Assembly (NCBI GenBank): GCA_014075255.1
Contig: CP046178.1
Location: forward strand, 955,616 to 1,019,615
Reading direction: 5' to 3'
Source of the DNA: Gammaproteobacteria bacterium
GTDB lineage: Bacteria; Pseudomonadota; Gammaproteobacteria; UBA4575
DNA: 64,000 bases
Position 1 is the stretch's first letter; the number at the start of each line of letters is the position of its first letter. The position numbers were made by a program, and so were the translations under genes. Below, one piece after another: positions 1 through 10,141 of this stretch. The notes under the pieces were generated by a model that was not told the DNA's origin, ran no database searches, and worked only from the letters and a program-made list of their open reading frames with translations.

Positions 1-185
1 ATCAGTTTCAAGGCTTCTATTCTTATGATGGCGATTTAGCAAGTAGTCAATATACAGTCGATCACACCTCCAACCTCTATATTATTAATACAGCCGGTGA
101 GGTTACCAATATCATTCCCTATGGCTTACCACCTCAAGCCATTACCAATTCAATAGAAAAACTACTTGATGGTATAGATAGTTAA
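1..185 (+). CDS. SCO1/SenC-like protein, C-terminal fragment
   Basis: An open frame enters from the left edge and ends at a TAA at 183-185, leaving about 60 residues. The visible part contains Y-T-V-D-H-T-S and then a strand ending in I-P-Y-G, which resembles the C-terminal end of the SCO1/SenC/PrrC thioredoxin-fold family of copper chaperones for cytochrome oxidase. The conserved His of that family would be the H of VDH. The N-terminal CxxxC copper site lies outside the window, so the assignment rests only on this short tail. Confidence 0.6.
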   Translation, partial: QFQGFYSYDGDLASSQYTVDHTSNLYIINTAGEVTNIIPYGLPPQAITNSIEKLLDGIDS

Positions 186-245
186 TATTATTACTTAAAG
201 TAAAATATTAAGAGCCTCAGAACAAATCTGTTCCTATTTCATCTA

Positions 246-629
246 TTAGTACTGTAGATACGCAAACCGCTGATCTTTTGGCGTGCCTTCAAGATCATTC
301 TCTTCCTGACTTGGCTGCCATAACACCACTTCTTCTATTTTCTTCGCCAATTCAAAATCTTTGTTCGTCACTCCCTTAGCAGCATGATTCATCAATTTAC
401 AGATAACAAAGGCGTAGGAAACGGTTAAGTCAGGATGATGCCAGGCTACTTCAGCCAAATGACCAATCGTATTCACAACCATCAATGTCCCTTTCCAACT
501 GTGAGTTTTATACTTGCGACGAATCCAGCCGTTTTCGTAGACCCACTCTGGCAAGTCTTCTGCTAATCGCTGATTAATTTGATCTTCTGTATACGTTTGT
601 TCGGGTTTAATTTCACGCCATTTAGACAT
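246..629 (-). CDS. pterin-4a-carbinolamine dehydratase-like protein
   Basis: 127 residues. The family signature is intact in the middle of the protein: E-x3-H-H-P-D, then Y, nine residues, H, eight residues, D. The histidine pair is the catalytic part in PCD/DCoH/PhhB enzymes, which dehydrate 4a-hydroxytetrahydropterins. The protein is slightly longer than the usual 95-115 residues, with an N-terminal W/E-rich extension. It is divergent from fhcB across a 242-bp gap. PCD-like genes are often found beside tetrahydromethanopterin genes, so a role in H4MPT metabolism is possible. No phenylalanine hydroxylase is visible nearby, which weakens the classical PhhB role. Confidence 0.85.
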   Translation of the reverse strand: MSKWREIKPEQTYTEDQINQRLAEDLPEWVYENGWIRRKYKTHSWKGTLMVVNTIGHLAEVAWHHPDLTVSYAFVICKLMNHAAKGVTNKDFELAKKIEEVVLWQPSQEENDLEGTPKDQRFAYLQY

Positions 630-871
630 TGATTTGACTCCTATACTGATTGTTTATATGTATAAAGTGTGGATAAAATTGACTGATATACAGTAGCATT
701 TTCAACAAATCTGTCGAATTTGAGATACAGACAATTTATGCTCTATACGGTACATTTTAATAGTGGATTTATGAAGTAAATGCGAACAGTCACACCTAGC
801 ACTTCACTATCTGTTTAGTGCCGTACCCGATCACACTGTTCCTCCGTTAGGCTCGCCCAATATAACTAGTC

Positions 872-2149
872 ATGCAATTTGAAAATGTTACTTGTCCGCA
901 TTGCGGATTACTCTGTGATGATCTGTCAGTAGATGTGACCGATTTAATTGTGAAGCTTACTGATTCTGCGCATCCCTGCTGCAAAGCTTTTGATGACGCG
1001 TCAATACAAACCAATTCTCTGCCAACACCGTTAATTTCTGGCAAACCTGCTTCTGAAGCACAAGCACTAAAAAAAGCCGCAGAATTATTACACGCAGCAA
1101 AGCTGCCATTGGTAAGCGGGTTGATTGCTGACGTGCAATCTTGTCGGGAAGCTGTTGCACTAACTGAAAAGTTGAGTGGTGTAATTGATCATGCCAATGG
1201 ACGCTCAATTCGAAAAGGCACCGCTGTAATGCAACGTATTGGCGAAGTTAGAACTACTTTGGCTGAAGTTCGCAATCGTGCTGATTGTGTTGTGATATTT
1301 GGTTCAGGTGTTTCTACAAGATTTCCACGTTTAATGGATCGAATTTTAACTCCAGAAAAAACACTTGGCACTGAAAACACTAATCAGAAAAAAATATTCA
1401 TTCTTGATGTGTCCAGCGACAACACAACACGATGCAAGACTGAGAATAATGTTTCGCACATCTACTTAAATTACCCGTTACTTGAATCACTTGTGTACCG
1501 GTTCCAAGAAGTAGTTACTAGGCCTAAGGAATATTTTTTAGAACACAACTCAGAATCTGATCCTGAACATGATAAGGATACTAAACACCTATTTAGTATT
1601 CTCGACACTATTTCAAAAAGTCAGTACACCACTCTTATATGGAGTGTTGGAGATTTCAATCAAGAATCAGCTGAACATACTGTGCAAGCACTTACTGAAT
1701 CCATTAAAACTTTAATGAAAGATGTTCGTTGTGTGGGATTGCCTTTAGGTGGTTCAAAAGGTGAAATCACAGCAAGTCAAGTTGCAACCTGGCAAACAGG
1801 CGTGCCACTACCTGTATCCTTCACTCAGGAATCACCCATACACAATCCAGTACTTTACGATGGCACGTCCGTATTAGAAAACCAAGAAGCCGATTGCTTA
1901 CTGTGGATTGCTACCTATAACTCGGACGACGTTCCACCAGAGCATGACATTCCTACCATTGTGCTCGGCCACCCCAATATGAAATGTAATTCCGCCGAAG
2001 TTTACTTGCCAGTCGGTGTACCAGGAATTGATCATCGAGGTCTTGCATGTCGAACAGATAATGTTGCAACACTACCGCTACATAAAATTCGTGATAGCAA
2101 ACTTCCCGCTGCAAGCGATCTATTAAACAAACTCATCGAGCTACTTTAA
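872..2149 (+). CDS. fhcB: formyltransferase/hydrolase complex subunit B (formylmethanofuran dehydrogenase B-like)
   Basis: 425 residues. It starts with a C8-x2-C11-x3-C15-D-D motif, typical of the FwdB/FmdB family in its bacterial FhcB form. FhcB is the non-catalytic, molybdopterin-free relative of the methanogen subunit and part of the Fhc complex, which transfers formyl from H4MPT to methanofuran and releases formate in the cytoplasm. It is the first gene of a compact fhcB-fhcA-fhcD-fhcC cluster. The stop at 2149 is separated by one base from the fhcA start, so translation is probably coupled. Confidence 0.93.
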   Translation: MQFENVTCPHCGLLCDDLSVDVTDLIVKLTDSAHPCCKAFDDASIQTNSLPTPLISGKPASEAQALKKAAELLHAAKLPLVSGLIADVQSCREAVALTEKLSGVIDHANGRSIRKGTAVMQRIGEVRTTLAEVRNRADCVVIFGSGVSTRFPRLMDRILTPEKTLGTENTNQKKIFILDVSSDNTTRCKTENNVSHIYLNYPLLESLVYRFQEVVTRPKEYFLEHNSESDPEHDKDTKHLFSILDTISKSQYTTLIWSVGDFNQESAEHTVQALTESIKTLMKDVRCVGLPLGGSKGEITASQVATWQTGVPLPVSFTQESPIHNPVLYDGTSVLENQEADCLLWIATYNSDDVPPEHDIPTIVLGHPNMKCNSAEVYLPVGVPGIDHRGLACRTDNVATLPLHKIRDSKLPAASDLLNKLIELL

Positions 2150-2150
2150 T

Positions 2151-3809
2151 ATGGCAATCAAACTATCAGGCGGCGAAATTTACGACCCGGCACATCAAAT
2201 AGATGGCGAGAATAAAGATCTTTATATAGTAGATGGAAAATTAAAAAAGAATTTAACGGATAATGATAAGTTAGATCAAACGTATGACCTAAGTAATTGC
2301 ATTGTTATGGCAGGTGCAATTGATTTACATACCCATATTGGTGGCGGCAAGGTAAACATTGCACGCACCATGATGTTAGAAGATGCACACTCTCACCCTC
2401 ATCCAGGCACTGACATTCTACGTTCTGGAAATGGACGTGCAGTCCCTTCAACTTTCAGCGCAGGGTATCGTTACGCGGAAATGGGATATACCGCATGTTT
2501 TGAGCCTGCTGTACTACCGGTTAATGCTCGCCAAGCGCACATGGAGCTGGCAGATACACCTATGGTAGACAAAGGTGGTTACGCATTACTTGGTAACGAT
2601 GATTTTTTATTAAACATGATCCGCGAAGGCGCCACGCAAAATGCGGTCAATGATTATGTTGCATGGCTATTAAATGCTACTCAGTGCATTGGTATTAAAG
2701 TGGTCAATGCAGGAGGTATTCATGCATTTAAATACAATCAACGTCGGCTTGATATTGATGAAACCGGACCAGCTGGCAGCAATCCAAGAGAAATTATTGC
2801 AACCTTAAGCAAAGCGGTACACGAACTTGGCATTGCTTTCCCATTGCATGTGCACGCAAGTAATCTAGGAGTACCAGGTAACTTTTCTTCAACATTAGCC
2901 ACTATGGCTGCTGCTGATGGCTTACCTATTCATTTAACCCATATTCAATTTCATAGTTATGGCACCGAGGGTGATTATAAATTTTCTTCTGCTGCATGTG
3001 AAATTGCAGAAGCAATAAACAGAAACAAAAATGTAAGCGCAGACGTTGGCCAAATAATGTTTGGCCAAACCATAACCACTTCTGGCGACACCATGATGCA
3101 ATATTTTGGTCACGATCATGCGTCGCCAAAAAAATGGACAGTGATGGACATTGAATGCGAAGCAGGTTGCGGCGTAATTCCTTTTAAATATCGTGATAAA
3201 AGTTTTGTGAATTCTTTGCAATGGGCTATTGGTTTAGAAATATTTTTACAAGTAAATGACCCGTGGCGTATTTTCCTAACCACAGACCATCCAAATGGCG
3301 CACCTTTTACAAGCTATCCGCATTTAATTAAATTGCTGATGGATCGTTCGTTCAGAAAAGATGTGTTTAAAATTCATAATGTAGATGCACAAAAAGCATC
3401 TAATCTTGCCTCAATGGATCGCGAGTATTCTTTATACGAAATCGCCATCATGACACGTGCAGCTCCTGCAAAGATTTTAGGATTAAACACCCACGGACAT
3501 CTAGGTGAAGGTGCTAGTGGTAACGTTACGGTTTACCGTAAACAAGACGATATTGAACAGATGTTTGCCATACCTGCCTATGTCTTCAAAGATGGAAAAC
3601 TGATTGTAAAGGATGGCAAGATTATTGAAACCGTACAGGGTGTAACCCATGTAGTTAAGCCTGAGTATGACCAGGCTATCGAGAAGCCACTGAAAAAATA
3701 CTTTGATGATTATCAGACCATTTCACTTAATAACTTCAAGATTTCAAATGATGAAATGGTAGAATGCATTGGCAATCAAATAGAAATTCATCCAAGTGGC
3801 AATAACTAG
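2151..3809 (+). CDS. fhcA: formyltransferase/hydrolase complex subunit A (amidohydrolase, FwdA-like)
   Basis: 552 residues, normal for FhcA/FwdA. The amidohydrolase-fold metal ligands are visible: D-L-H60-T-H62 near the N-terminus, a candidate carboxylated lysine in the G-I-K-V-V stretch around residue 183, and an H-V-H motif near residue 235. In the Fhc complex this subunit hydrolyses formylmethanofuran to formate. It lies immediately after fhcB (one-base gap) and 29 bp before fhcD. Its presence indicates a tetrahydromethanopterin-linked formaldehyde oxidation pathway, although mtdB, mch and fae are not in this window. Confidence 0.96.
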   Translation: MAIKLSGGEIYDPAHQIDGENKDLYIVDGKLKKNLTDNDKLDQTYDLSNCIVMAGAIDLHTHIGGGKVNIARTMMLEDAHSHPHPGTDILRSGNGRAVPSTFSAGYRYAEMGYTACFEPAVLPVNARQAHMELADTPMVDKGGYALLGNDDFLLNMIREGATQNAVNDYVAWLLNATQCIGIKVVNAGGIHAFKYNQRRLDIDETGPAGSNPREIIATLSKAVHELGIAFPLHVHASNLGVPGNFSSTLATMAAADGLPIHLTHIQFHSYGTEGDYKFSSAACEIAEAINRNKNVSADVGQIMFGQTITTSGDTMMQYFGHDHASPKKWTVMDIECEAGCGVIPFKYRDKSFVNSLQWAIGLEIFLQVNDPWRIFLTTDHPNGAPFTSYPHLIKLLMDRSFRKDVFKIHNVDAQKASNLASMDREYSLYEIAIMTRAAPAKILGLNTHGHLGEGASGNVTVYRKQDDIEQMFAIPAYVFKDGKLIVKDGKIIETVQGVTHVVKPEYDQAIEKPLKKYFDDYQTISLNNFKISNDEMVECIGNQIEIHPSGNN

Positions 3810-3838
3810 CTGGATACAATTAGAAGCAATCGTTTAGC

Positions 3839-4756
3839 ATGATTATTAATGGCGTAGAAATTGAGGACACTTTTGCAGAAGCATTCTCTATGCGTGCAAC
3901 GCGCGTCATAATTACCGCTATTAACTACAAATGGGCACGCCACGCAGCTGAAACTATGACCGGATTTGCAACTTCTGTAATTGGCTGCGGAGTTGAAGCT
4001 GGAATAGAGAAAGTTATTGGCAATCATGAAACGCCCGATGGCCGCCCAGGCATTTCGGTGTTGTTATTTTCCACCGACAAGAAAACATTAGAAAAACAGC
4101 TGCAAACCCGCATTGGTCAATGCGTACTAACCTGCCCCACTACTGCTGTATTCTCTGGCATGGACGGTGAAGATCAAATCGCACTTGGTAAAAATATTCG
4201 CTACTTTGGCGACGGCTTTCAAACTTCTAAAAAAATTGGTGACAAGAGATTTTGGCGCATCCCTGTTATGGACGGAGAATTTTTATGTGCTGAAAGCACG
4301 GGATATCAAAAAGCTATTGGTGGTGGAAATATTTTAGTGTTTGCACGAGGCATTTCACATGCGTTACTAGCATGTGAAGCTGCTATCGATGCAATTGGCA
4401 TGTTACCCAATATCATAATGCCATTCCCCGGCGGTGGTGTTCGTTCAGGGTCAAAAGTCGGTTCAAAATATAAATTTCTTAACGCATCTACTAACCACCC
4501 ATTCTGCCCAACATTAAAGGGACGACCAGATAATGTGTTGGGGAAAAATATTGAAGCGGCAATGGAAATTGTTATCGATGGGCTTACCAAAGAAGATGTA
4601 ACGTTAGCAATGTATCGAGGCATTGAAGCAATTTGCGATTTAGGAAAGTCACAAGGTATAGAAAAAATAACCGGTGGTAATTATGGCGGCAACTTAGGCC
4701 CGCATCATTTTCATTTAAGAGAGATTATGAATGAGTCTTACAACCGTTACATATAA
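3839..4756 (+). CDS. fhcD: formylmethanofuran:tetrahydromethanopterin formyltransferase (subunit D)
   Basis: 305 residues. The N-terminus M-I-I-N-G-V-E-I-E-D-T-F-A-E-A-F is the hallmark of Ftr/FhcD proteins, and the length matches both the archaeal and bacterial enzymes. The enzyme moves the formyl group between formyl-H4MPT and methanofuran. It is the third gene of the cluster; its last 26 bases overlap the start of fhcC, so the two are probably translated together. Nothing appears truncated. Confidence 0.96.
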   Translation: MIINGVEIEDTFAEAFSMRATRVIITAINYKWARHAAETMTGFATSVIGCGVEAGIEKVIGNHETPDGRPGISVLLFSTDKKTLEKQLQTRIGQCVLTCPTTAVFSGMDGEDQIALGKNIRYFGDGFQTSKKIGDKRFWRIPVMDGEFLCAESTGYQKAIGGGNILVFARGISHALLACEAAIDAIGMLPNIIMPFPGGGVRSGSKVGSKYKFLNASTNHPFCPTLKGRPDNVLGKNIEAAMEIVIDGLTKEDVTLAMYRGIEAICDLGKSQGIEKITGGNYGGNLGPHHFHLREIMNESYNRYI

Positions 4757-5555
4757 AAGTAGTACTAAACAGCGCCTGGATATGCGCTGGTTGAGTCAAG
4801 CCATTAATGAGTCAATAAATTGTGATGCTGTCAAAAACCAACCACTGCAAATAGGCAACGAAGAATCAAACGTTGGTGAATTTTTTGATATCACAGGGAA
4901 TTTTTCAAACCAACCTATAACATTAGAAAATTCAAATCAAAGCATGGATTATCTTGGTCATGCGCTTAAAAAGAAAACTGAACTCACTGTTAACGGTGAT
5001 GCGGGTCATTTTGCCGGTGCTAAATTAGCAGGTGGTAAGTTAGTCGTGAAAGGCAATGCACAAAATTATGCTGGTTGCGGAATGTCTAAAGGCCAAATTG
5101 AAATAACAGGCAACGCAAATGATTATTTAGGTGGCGCATTTGCTGGCGACAAAAAAGGCATGTCTGGCGGCACTATTCTAGTACATGGAAATAGTGGTAA
5201 TTTTACCGGCGATCTATTACGACGCGGCACCATTATGGTAGTTGGCAATATAGGTGATTACTGCGCCAGCAGGATGATTGCTGGCACCATCACCAACCTT
5301 GGTACCATAGGTAAACAAGTAGGCGTTGGTATGAGAAGAGGCACTATTCTATTGCCCCATAAGCCAAAAGATGTACTCACAGGTTTTCATGACTGTGGGC
5401 GCCATAATTTAGGTTACTTAACCTTATTACTGCATGAATTAAGGCAGTATAAAAGTACTTTCCAGTCACTCCACCCCATGCGCCGCCGTGTACAACGCTA
5501 TATTGGAGATACCACTGTTGGTGGACAAGGCGAAATGTTAATTTGGATTGGATAA
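4731..5555 (+). CDS. fhcC: formyltransferase/hydrolase complex subunit C (FwdC/GltB-C domain)
   Basis: 274 residues. After about 60 residues come repeated short G-x-A-G / G-G-x-hydrophobic-x-V-x-G-N turns forming a right-handed beta-helix, as in FwdC and the C-terminal domain of glutamate synthase. It is the structural partner of FhcA, B and D. The start overlaps the end of fhcD by 26 bases. It is the last fhc gene; a gap of about 100 bp separates it from the formate dehydrogenase genes, which consume the formate this complex would release. Confidence 0.94.
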   Translation: MSLTTVTYKSSTKQRLDMRWLSQAINESINCDAVKNQPLQIGNEESNVGEFFDITGNFSNQPITLENSNQSMDYLGHALKKKTELTVNGDAGHFAGAKLAGGKLVVKGNAQNYAGCGMSKGQIEITGNANDYLGGAFAGDKKGMSGGTILVHGNSGNFTGDLLRRGTIMVVGNIGDYCASRMIAGTITNLGTIGKQVGVGMRRGTILLPHKPKDVLTGFHDCGRHNLGYLTLLLHELRQYKSTFQSLHPMRRRVQRYIGDTTVGGQGEMLIWIG

Positions 5556-5661
5556 AAACTATAAGTATTTGATTAACATTTGGTATATGCGCTATTTTAT
5601 GCGCTAACCATAGTCTATATTTAGCTGTACACATTCGATTATTAGGGAATTTTTGAAGCCA

Positions 5662-7338
5662 ATGGATAAAGCTGTTTCACGCAAACGCAATAAAATGAAG
5701 GGCGAAAAACGCGGACGACGCGTGGATGCCGATGCGTTACAACAAGTTCAAGATCTAATCTCCTCTCTTCCAGTCAGACGCGATCTATTGATTGAATACC
5801 TGCACTTAATTCAAGATGAATTTGGCCACATATCTGCAGCGCATATAACAGCACTTGCTAGCACAATGCGCTTATCCACTACTGAAGTATATGAAGTAGC
5901 TACCTTCTATCATCACTTTGATGTAGTTAAAGAAGGTGAACAAGCCCCACCTGCGTTAACCGTACGTGTTTGTGATTCCATCAGTTGTGAAATGAATAAT
6001 GCTGAAACATTAGTCAGCGAACTCAAAAAATACCATGGCAACAACGTTCGCATTCAACGCGTTCCTTGCGTAGGCCGATGTGATACTGCACCTATCGCGG
6101 TTGTAGGCCAAAAGCCCATCGATCACGCAACATTAGAAACGGTGAACCAAGCTGTTGAAGTGAATGATATAGATTCACCTACTACGGATTACATTACCTA
6201 TAACCGTTATATAAATAGCGGTGGTTATCAATTAGTTAAACGTATGTTTGATACCACTAATGGTCCTGAAAAAATTATAGACATAATGAAGGACTCTGGC
6301 TTACGTGGCCTGGGTGGCGCGGGATTTCCTGCAGGACAAAAATGGGAAATTGTTAGCAAACAAGATGGTCCTCGTATACTAGCGGTTAACATCGATGAAG
6401 GTGAACCTGGAACGTTTAAAGATCGTTATTTCCTAGAAAAAGATCCACATCGATTTATTGAAGGCGCCTTAATTGCTTCACAAGTGGTAGACATTGATAG
6501 CATCTATATTTATTTGCGTGACGAATACGCAAACTGTTACACGATGTTATTACATGAGCTGGATGAGCTTAAAAAAGATCCACCATGCCAACTCCCACAC
6601 ATTGAATTACGCCGTGGTGCAGGTGCATATATATGTGGTGAAGAATCAGCCATGATTGAATCGATTGAAGGTAAACGTGGTATGCCACGTTTACGCCCTC
6701 CTTTTGTTGCTCAAGTTGGTGTGTTTGGGCGCCCTACTTTAGAACATAATCTAGAAACCCTATTTTGGGTGCGCGACATCCTTGAAAAAGGTGCGTCTTG
6801 GTTTTCAGAACAAGGCCGTAATGGTAGAAGTGGAATGCGCTCATTTTCTGTAAGTGGTCGAGTTAAAAAACCTGGCGTTCATATAACAGATGCCGGCATC
6901 ACGATAAATGAATTAATTGAAGAACATTGCGGCGGCATGTTAGACGGCCATGAGTTTTATGGGTATTTCCCCGGCGGCGCTTCAGGCGGAATATTGCCTG
7001 CCTCAATGGGCGACATCCCATTAGATTTCGACACCTTAAATGAACACGGTTGCTTCATCGGTTCAGCTGCGATTATTATTTTTTCAAACAAAGACAAAGC
7101 TCGTGAACTTGCACGCAATGCGATGAGCTTTTTTGCGCATGAGTCTTGCGGAAAGTGCACACCATGTCGTGTAGGCACATCAAAAGCGGTGATGTTAATG
7201 GATAAGCCAAAATGGGATCAACCATTAATGCATGAACTTTCACAAACCATGAATGACGCATCGATTTGTGGTTTAGGACAAGCTGCGTCAAACCCAATGA
7301 CATCAGTAATAAATTATTTCCCTAAAGAATTAGACTAG
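5662..7338 (+). CDS. fdhB: NAD-dependent formate dehydrogenase beta subunit, NuoE-NuoF fusion
   Basis: About 558 residues in two fused modules. The NuoE-like thioredoxin-fold part (roughly residues 20-165) has 2Fe-2S cysteines in C-D-S-I-S-C and P-C-V-G-R-C. The NuoF-like part (about 190-560) has the flavin/NADH glycine-rich R-G-L-G-G-A-G-F-P and the 4Fe-4S motif S-C-G-K-C-T-P-C plus a later Cys. This arrangement is that of the beta subunit of methylotroph Fdh1. It passes electrons from the alpha subunit to NAD+. An in-frame TTG at 5653 lies 4 bases after AGGGA and is an alternative start; the ATG at 5662 is 13 bases from it. Confidence 0.93.
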   Translation: MDKAVSRKRNKMKGEKRGRRVDADALQQVQDLISSLPVRRDLLIEYLHLIQDEFGHISAAHITALASTMRLSTTEVYEVATFYHHFDVVKEGEQAPPALTVRVCDSISCEMNNAETLVSELKKYHGNNVRIQRVPCVGRCDTAPIAVVGQKPIDHATLETVNQAVEVNDIDSPTTDYITYNRYINSGGYQLVKRMFDTTNGPEKIIDIMKDSGLRGLGGAGFPAGQKWEIVSKQDGPRILAVNIDEGEPGTFKDRYFLEKDPHRFIEGALIASQVVDIDSIYIYLRDEYANCYTMLLHELDELKKDPPCQLPHIELRRGAGAYICGEESAMIESIEGKRGMPRLRPPFVAQVGVFGRPTLEHNLETLFWVRDILEKGASWFSEQGRNGRSGMRSFSVSGRVKKPGVHITDAGITINELIEEHCGGMLDGHEFYGYFPGGASGGILPASMGDIPLDFDTLNEHGCFIGSAAIIIFSNKDKARELARNAMSFFAHESCGKCTPCRVGTSKAVMLMDKPKWDQPLMHELSQTMNDASICGLGQAASNPMTSVINYFPKELD

Positions 7339-7381
7339 ACCAAAATGAATAAACTAGGCAAAGGAAAGTTGGAGCAACTTA

Positions 7382-10141
7382 ATGGCCGCTAATCCAGAAC
7401 ATTTACAGGATTTCAAAACTATAGCTTTTTCACTTAACGGTGAAACTATAAAAGCCTATGAAGATGAATCTATCCTAGAAGCTGCTCGTCGTCATGGTGT
7501 AGACATTCCTCATTTATGTTACACACCAGGCATGCGTGCTGATGGAAACTGTCGTGCATGTGTAGTTGAAATTGAAGGTGAACGCGTATTACAACCTTCT
7601 TGTGTACGCACACCTACTGAAGGCATGGTAGTGCATACAGACAATGATCGCTCTACACATTCGCAAAAAATGGTGCTGGAGTTATTGCAGTCTGATATGG
7701 CCGAAAGCCAATACACTCTGAACAGCGAACTTGATCAATGGTCACAGAAACTAGAAGTTGGATTACCACGTTTTGAATCGCGACATAATCCGGAACAAGA
7801 TTTATCCCATCCCGCTATCGCAGTAAATCTAGATGCATGTATTCAATGTACACGTTGTGTACGCGCATGCCGAGAAGAACAAAACAATGATGTAATTGGT
7901 TATGCTAACCGCGGTTCTCATTCTGAAATTGTATTTGATATCCAAGACCCTATGGGTGATAGCACCTGTGTAGCGTGTGGCGAATGTGTTCAAGCCTGCC
8001 CCACTGGCGCACTTATGCCTTCCAATCAACTTGGCTTACAAAAGCCTGACCGCAAAGTTGAATCAACTTGTCCATATTGTGGTGTCGGTTGTTTGCTTAC
8101 TTACAATATTAAAGATGAAAAAATTATTTATGTAGAAGGACGAGACGGACCCGCTAACAAAAGTCGCTTGTGCGTAAAAGGTCGTTATGGATTTGATTAT
8201 GTACACCATGATGGTCGACTTACCACTCCATTAATTCGCAAACCTGGCATGGAGAAAATTACTGATGTCGAAAAGTTATCATTCAAAGACATCGATAAAT
8301 ATTATCGCAAAGCTAGTTGGGAAGAAGCCTTAGACTTTGCTGCTAAAGGTTTAGTTGATATTCGAGATGAACATGGACCTAACGCTTTAGCAGGCTTTGG
8401 TTCAGCAAAAGGCTCTAACGAAGAAGCCTATTTATTCCAGAAACTAGTTCGCACCGGATTTAAAACCAATAACGTTGATCACTGCACACGCTTGTGTCAT
8501 GCATCATCTGTTGTTGCCTTGCTAGAAGGCATCGGATCTGGAGCCGTTTCCAATCCAGTAGAGGATGTAGCTAAAGCCGATGTAATTGTAATTATTGGTT
8601 CCAATGCAACAGATAATCATCCCGTTGCAGCTACCTTTATTAAGAATGCTAAACGCAATGGTGCAAAATTAATTGTAATGGATCCAAGGCGTACTGATTT
8701 AGCACGCCATGCAGACCACTTCTTACAGTTTAAACCTGATACTGATGTTGCCATGTTAAACGGCATCATGAATTCGATTATCAAACAAAACTTGCTTGAT
8801 AAAGATTTCATTAAAGATCGCACTGAAAATTTTGCAGACTTTGCTAAACACATTCTCAAATACACTCCTGAGAGCGTAGAAAAGATTTGTGGTATCCCGG
8901 CTGAAACACTTCATGAAGTTGCCAAAGTATATGCAAGCTCTAATGCTTCCATCATTTTCTGGGGCATGGGTGTGTCTCAGCACATACATGGAACGGATAA
9001 CGCGCGTTGTTTAATTGCCCTTTCTATGATGACGGGTCAAATTGGTAAACCTGGTACAGGTTTACATCCACTACGTGGACAAAACAATGTGCAAGGTGCA
9101 TCGGATGTAGGACTTATACCAATGGTATTCCCAGATTATCAACGTGTTGATAATCCTGAGGCTCACTCACGTTTCGAAAAACTTTGGGATACTGAACTAG
9201 ACAACAACCCTGGTTTAACCGTAGTAGAAATTATGCATGCCATTTCGGATGGAAATCTCCATGGTATGTACGTGATGGGTGAGAACCCTGCCATGTCGGA
9301 CCCGAACTTAAATCATGCGCGCAAAGCACTTGCATCACTTAAGCATTGTGTGGTGCAAGAGATTTTCATGACAGAAACCGCTTGGTTTGCAGATGTAATA
9401 TTGCCCGCATCGGCATTCCCAGAAAAAACTGGCACCTTTACCAATACCGATCGACGCGTACAACTTGGCCGACAGGCACTCATGCCACCTGGTGAAGCGA
9501 AGCAAGATTTATGGATCATCCAAGAAATTGCCACACGGATGGGGCTCACCGATTGGAAATATCATTACCCTTCCGATGTGTTTGATGAAATGCGACAAGG
9601 TATGGATAGCATTAAAGGTATGACATGGGACCGTTTGGAAGAACAACATTCCATTACTTATCCATGCGAGGAAGAAAATGATCCAGGTCAAAGTGTAATT
9701 TTCACTGACGACTTCCCTACTGAAAATGGTAGAGGTAAATTTGTTGCTGCTGAATTTACAAATGCGGATGAATTACCCGACGAAGAATATCCATTTGTTC
9801 TCGTAACGGGTCGTCAATTAGAACATTGGCACACCGGAGCGATGACCAGACGTGCAAGCATGCTAGATGCCATTGAACCAGTACCCGTAGCAAGCATCAA
9901 TGCATCGGATTTAGACAAGATGGGTGCTAAGGGTGGCGACAAAATCAAACTTGCTTCACGACGTGGGGAAATTGAATGTTTCGCTAGAATCGATAATGGC
10001 ATTAGCCCAGGACAAGTCTTTATGCCATTCTGCTATCGAGAAGCGGCAGCGAACTTGCTCACCAATGAAGCGCTAGACCCATTTGGTAAAATCCCTGAAT
10101 TTAAGTTCTGCGCCCTACAGGTAAAACCCATCACACATTAG
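7382..10141 (+). CDS. fdhA: formate dehydrogenase alpha subunit (Mo/W-bis-pterin, NAD-linked)
   Basis: 919 residues. Domains in order: N-terminal 2Fe-2S ferredoxin-like domain (C-Y-T-P-G... N-C-R-A-C), NuoG-like Cys/His segment, two 4Fe-4S sets (C-I-Q-C-T-R-C and C-V-A-C-G-E-C), a C-x2-C-x3-C cluster, then the molybdopterin oxidoreductase core and C-terminal dinucleotide-binding domain. The metal ligand is Cys372 in R-L-C-H, so no selenocysteine is used. With the fused beta subunit this matches the tungsten-type Fdh1 of Methylobacterium; the actual metal cannot be read from sequence. It oxidises formate to CO2. No fdhD or fdsD-like gene is adjacent. Confidence 0.94.
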   Translation: MAANPEHLQDFKTIAFSLNGETIKAYEDESILEAARRHGVDIPHLCYTPGMRADGNCRACVVEIEGERVLQPSCVRTPTEGMVVHTDNDRSTHSQKMVLELLQSDMAESQYTLNSELDQWSQKLEVGLPRFESRHNPEQDLSHPAIAVNLDACIQCTRCVRACREEQNNDVIGYANRGSHSEIVFDIQDPMGDSTCVACGECVQACPTGALMPSNQLGLQKPDRKVESTCPYCGVGCLLTYNIKDEKIIYVEGRDGPANKSRLCVKGRYGFDYVHHDGRLTTPLIRKPGMEKITDVEKLSFKDIDKYYRKASWEEALDFAAKGLVDIRDEHGPNALAGFGSAKGSNEEAYLFQKLVRTGFKTNNVDHCTRLCHASSVVALLEGIGSGAVSNPVEDVAKADVIVIIGSNATDNHPVAATFIKNAKRNGAKLIVMDPRRTDLARHADHFLQFKPDTDVAMLNGIMNSIIKQNLLDKDFIKDRTENFADFAKHILKYTPESVEKICGIPAETLHEVAKVYASSNASIIFWGMGVSQHIHGTDNARCLIALSMMTGQIGKPGTGLHPLRGQNNVQGASDVGLIPMVFPDYQRVDNPEAHSRFEKLWDTELDNNPGLTVVEIMHAISDGNLHGMYVMGENPAMSDPNLNHARKALASLKHCVVQEIFMTETAWFADVILPASAFPEKTGTFTNTDRRVQLGRQALMPPGEAKQDLWIIQEIATRMGLTDWKYHYPSDVFDEMRQGMDSIKGMTWDRLEEQHSITYPCEEENDPGQSVIFTDDFPTENGRGKFVAAEFTNADELPDEEYPFVLVTGRQLEHWHTGAMTRRASMLDAIEPVPVASINASDLDKMGAKGGDKIKLASRRGEIECFARIDNGISPGQVFMPFCYREAAANLLTNEALDPFGKIPEFKFCALQVKPITH

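Noticed and set aside
2926..3221. Minus-strand frames inside fhcA
   Set aside because: Shadows of a well-conserved gene in the other strand; no family match.
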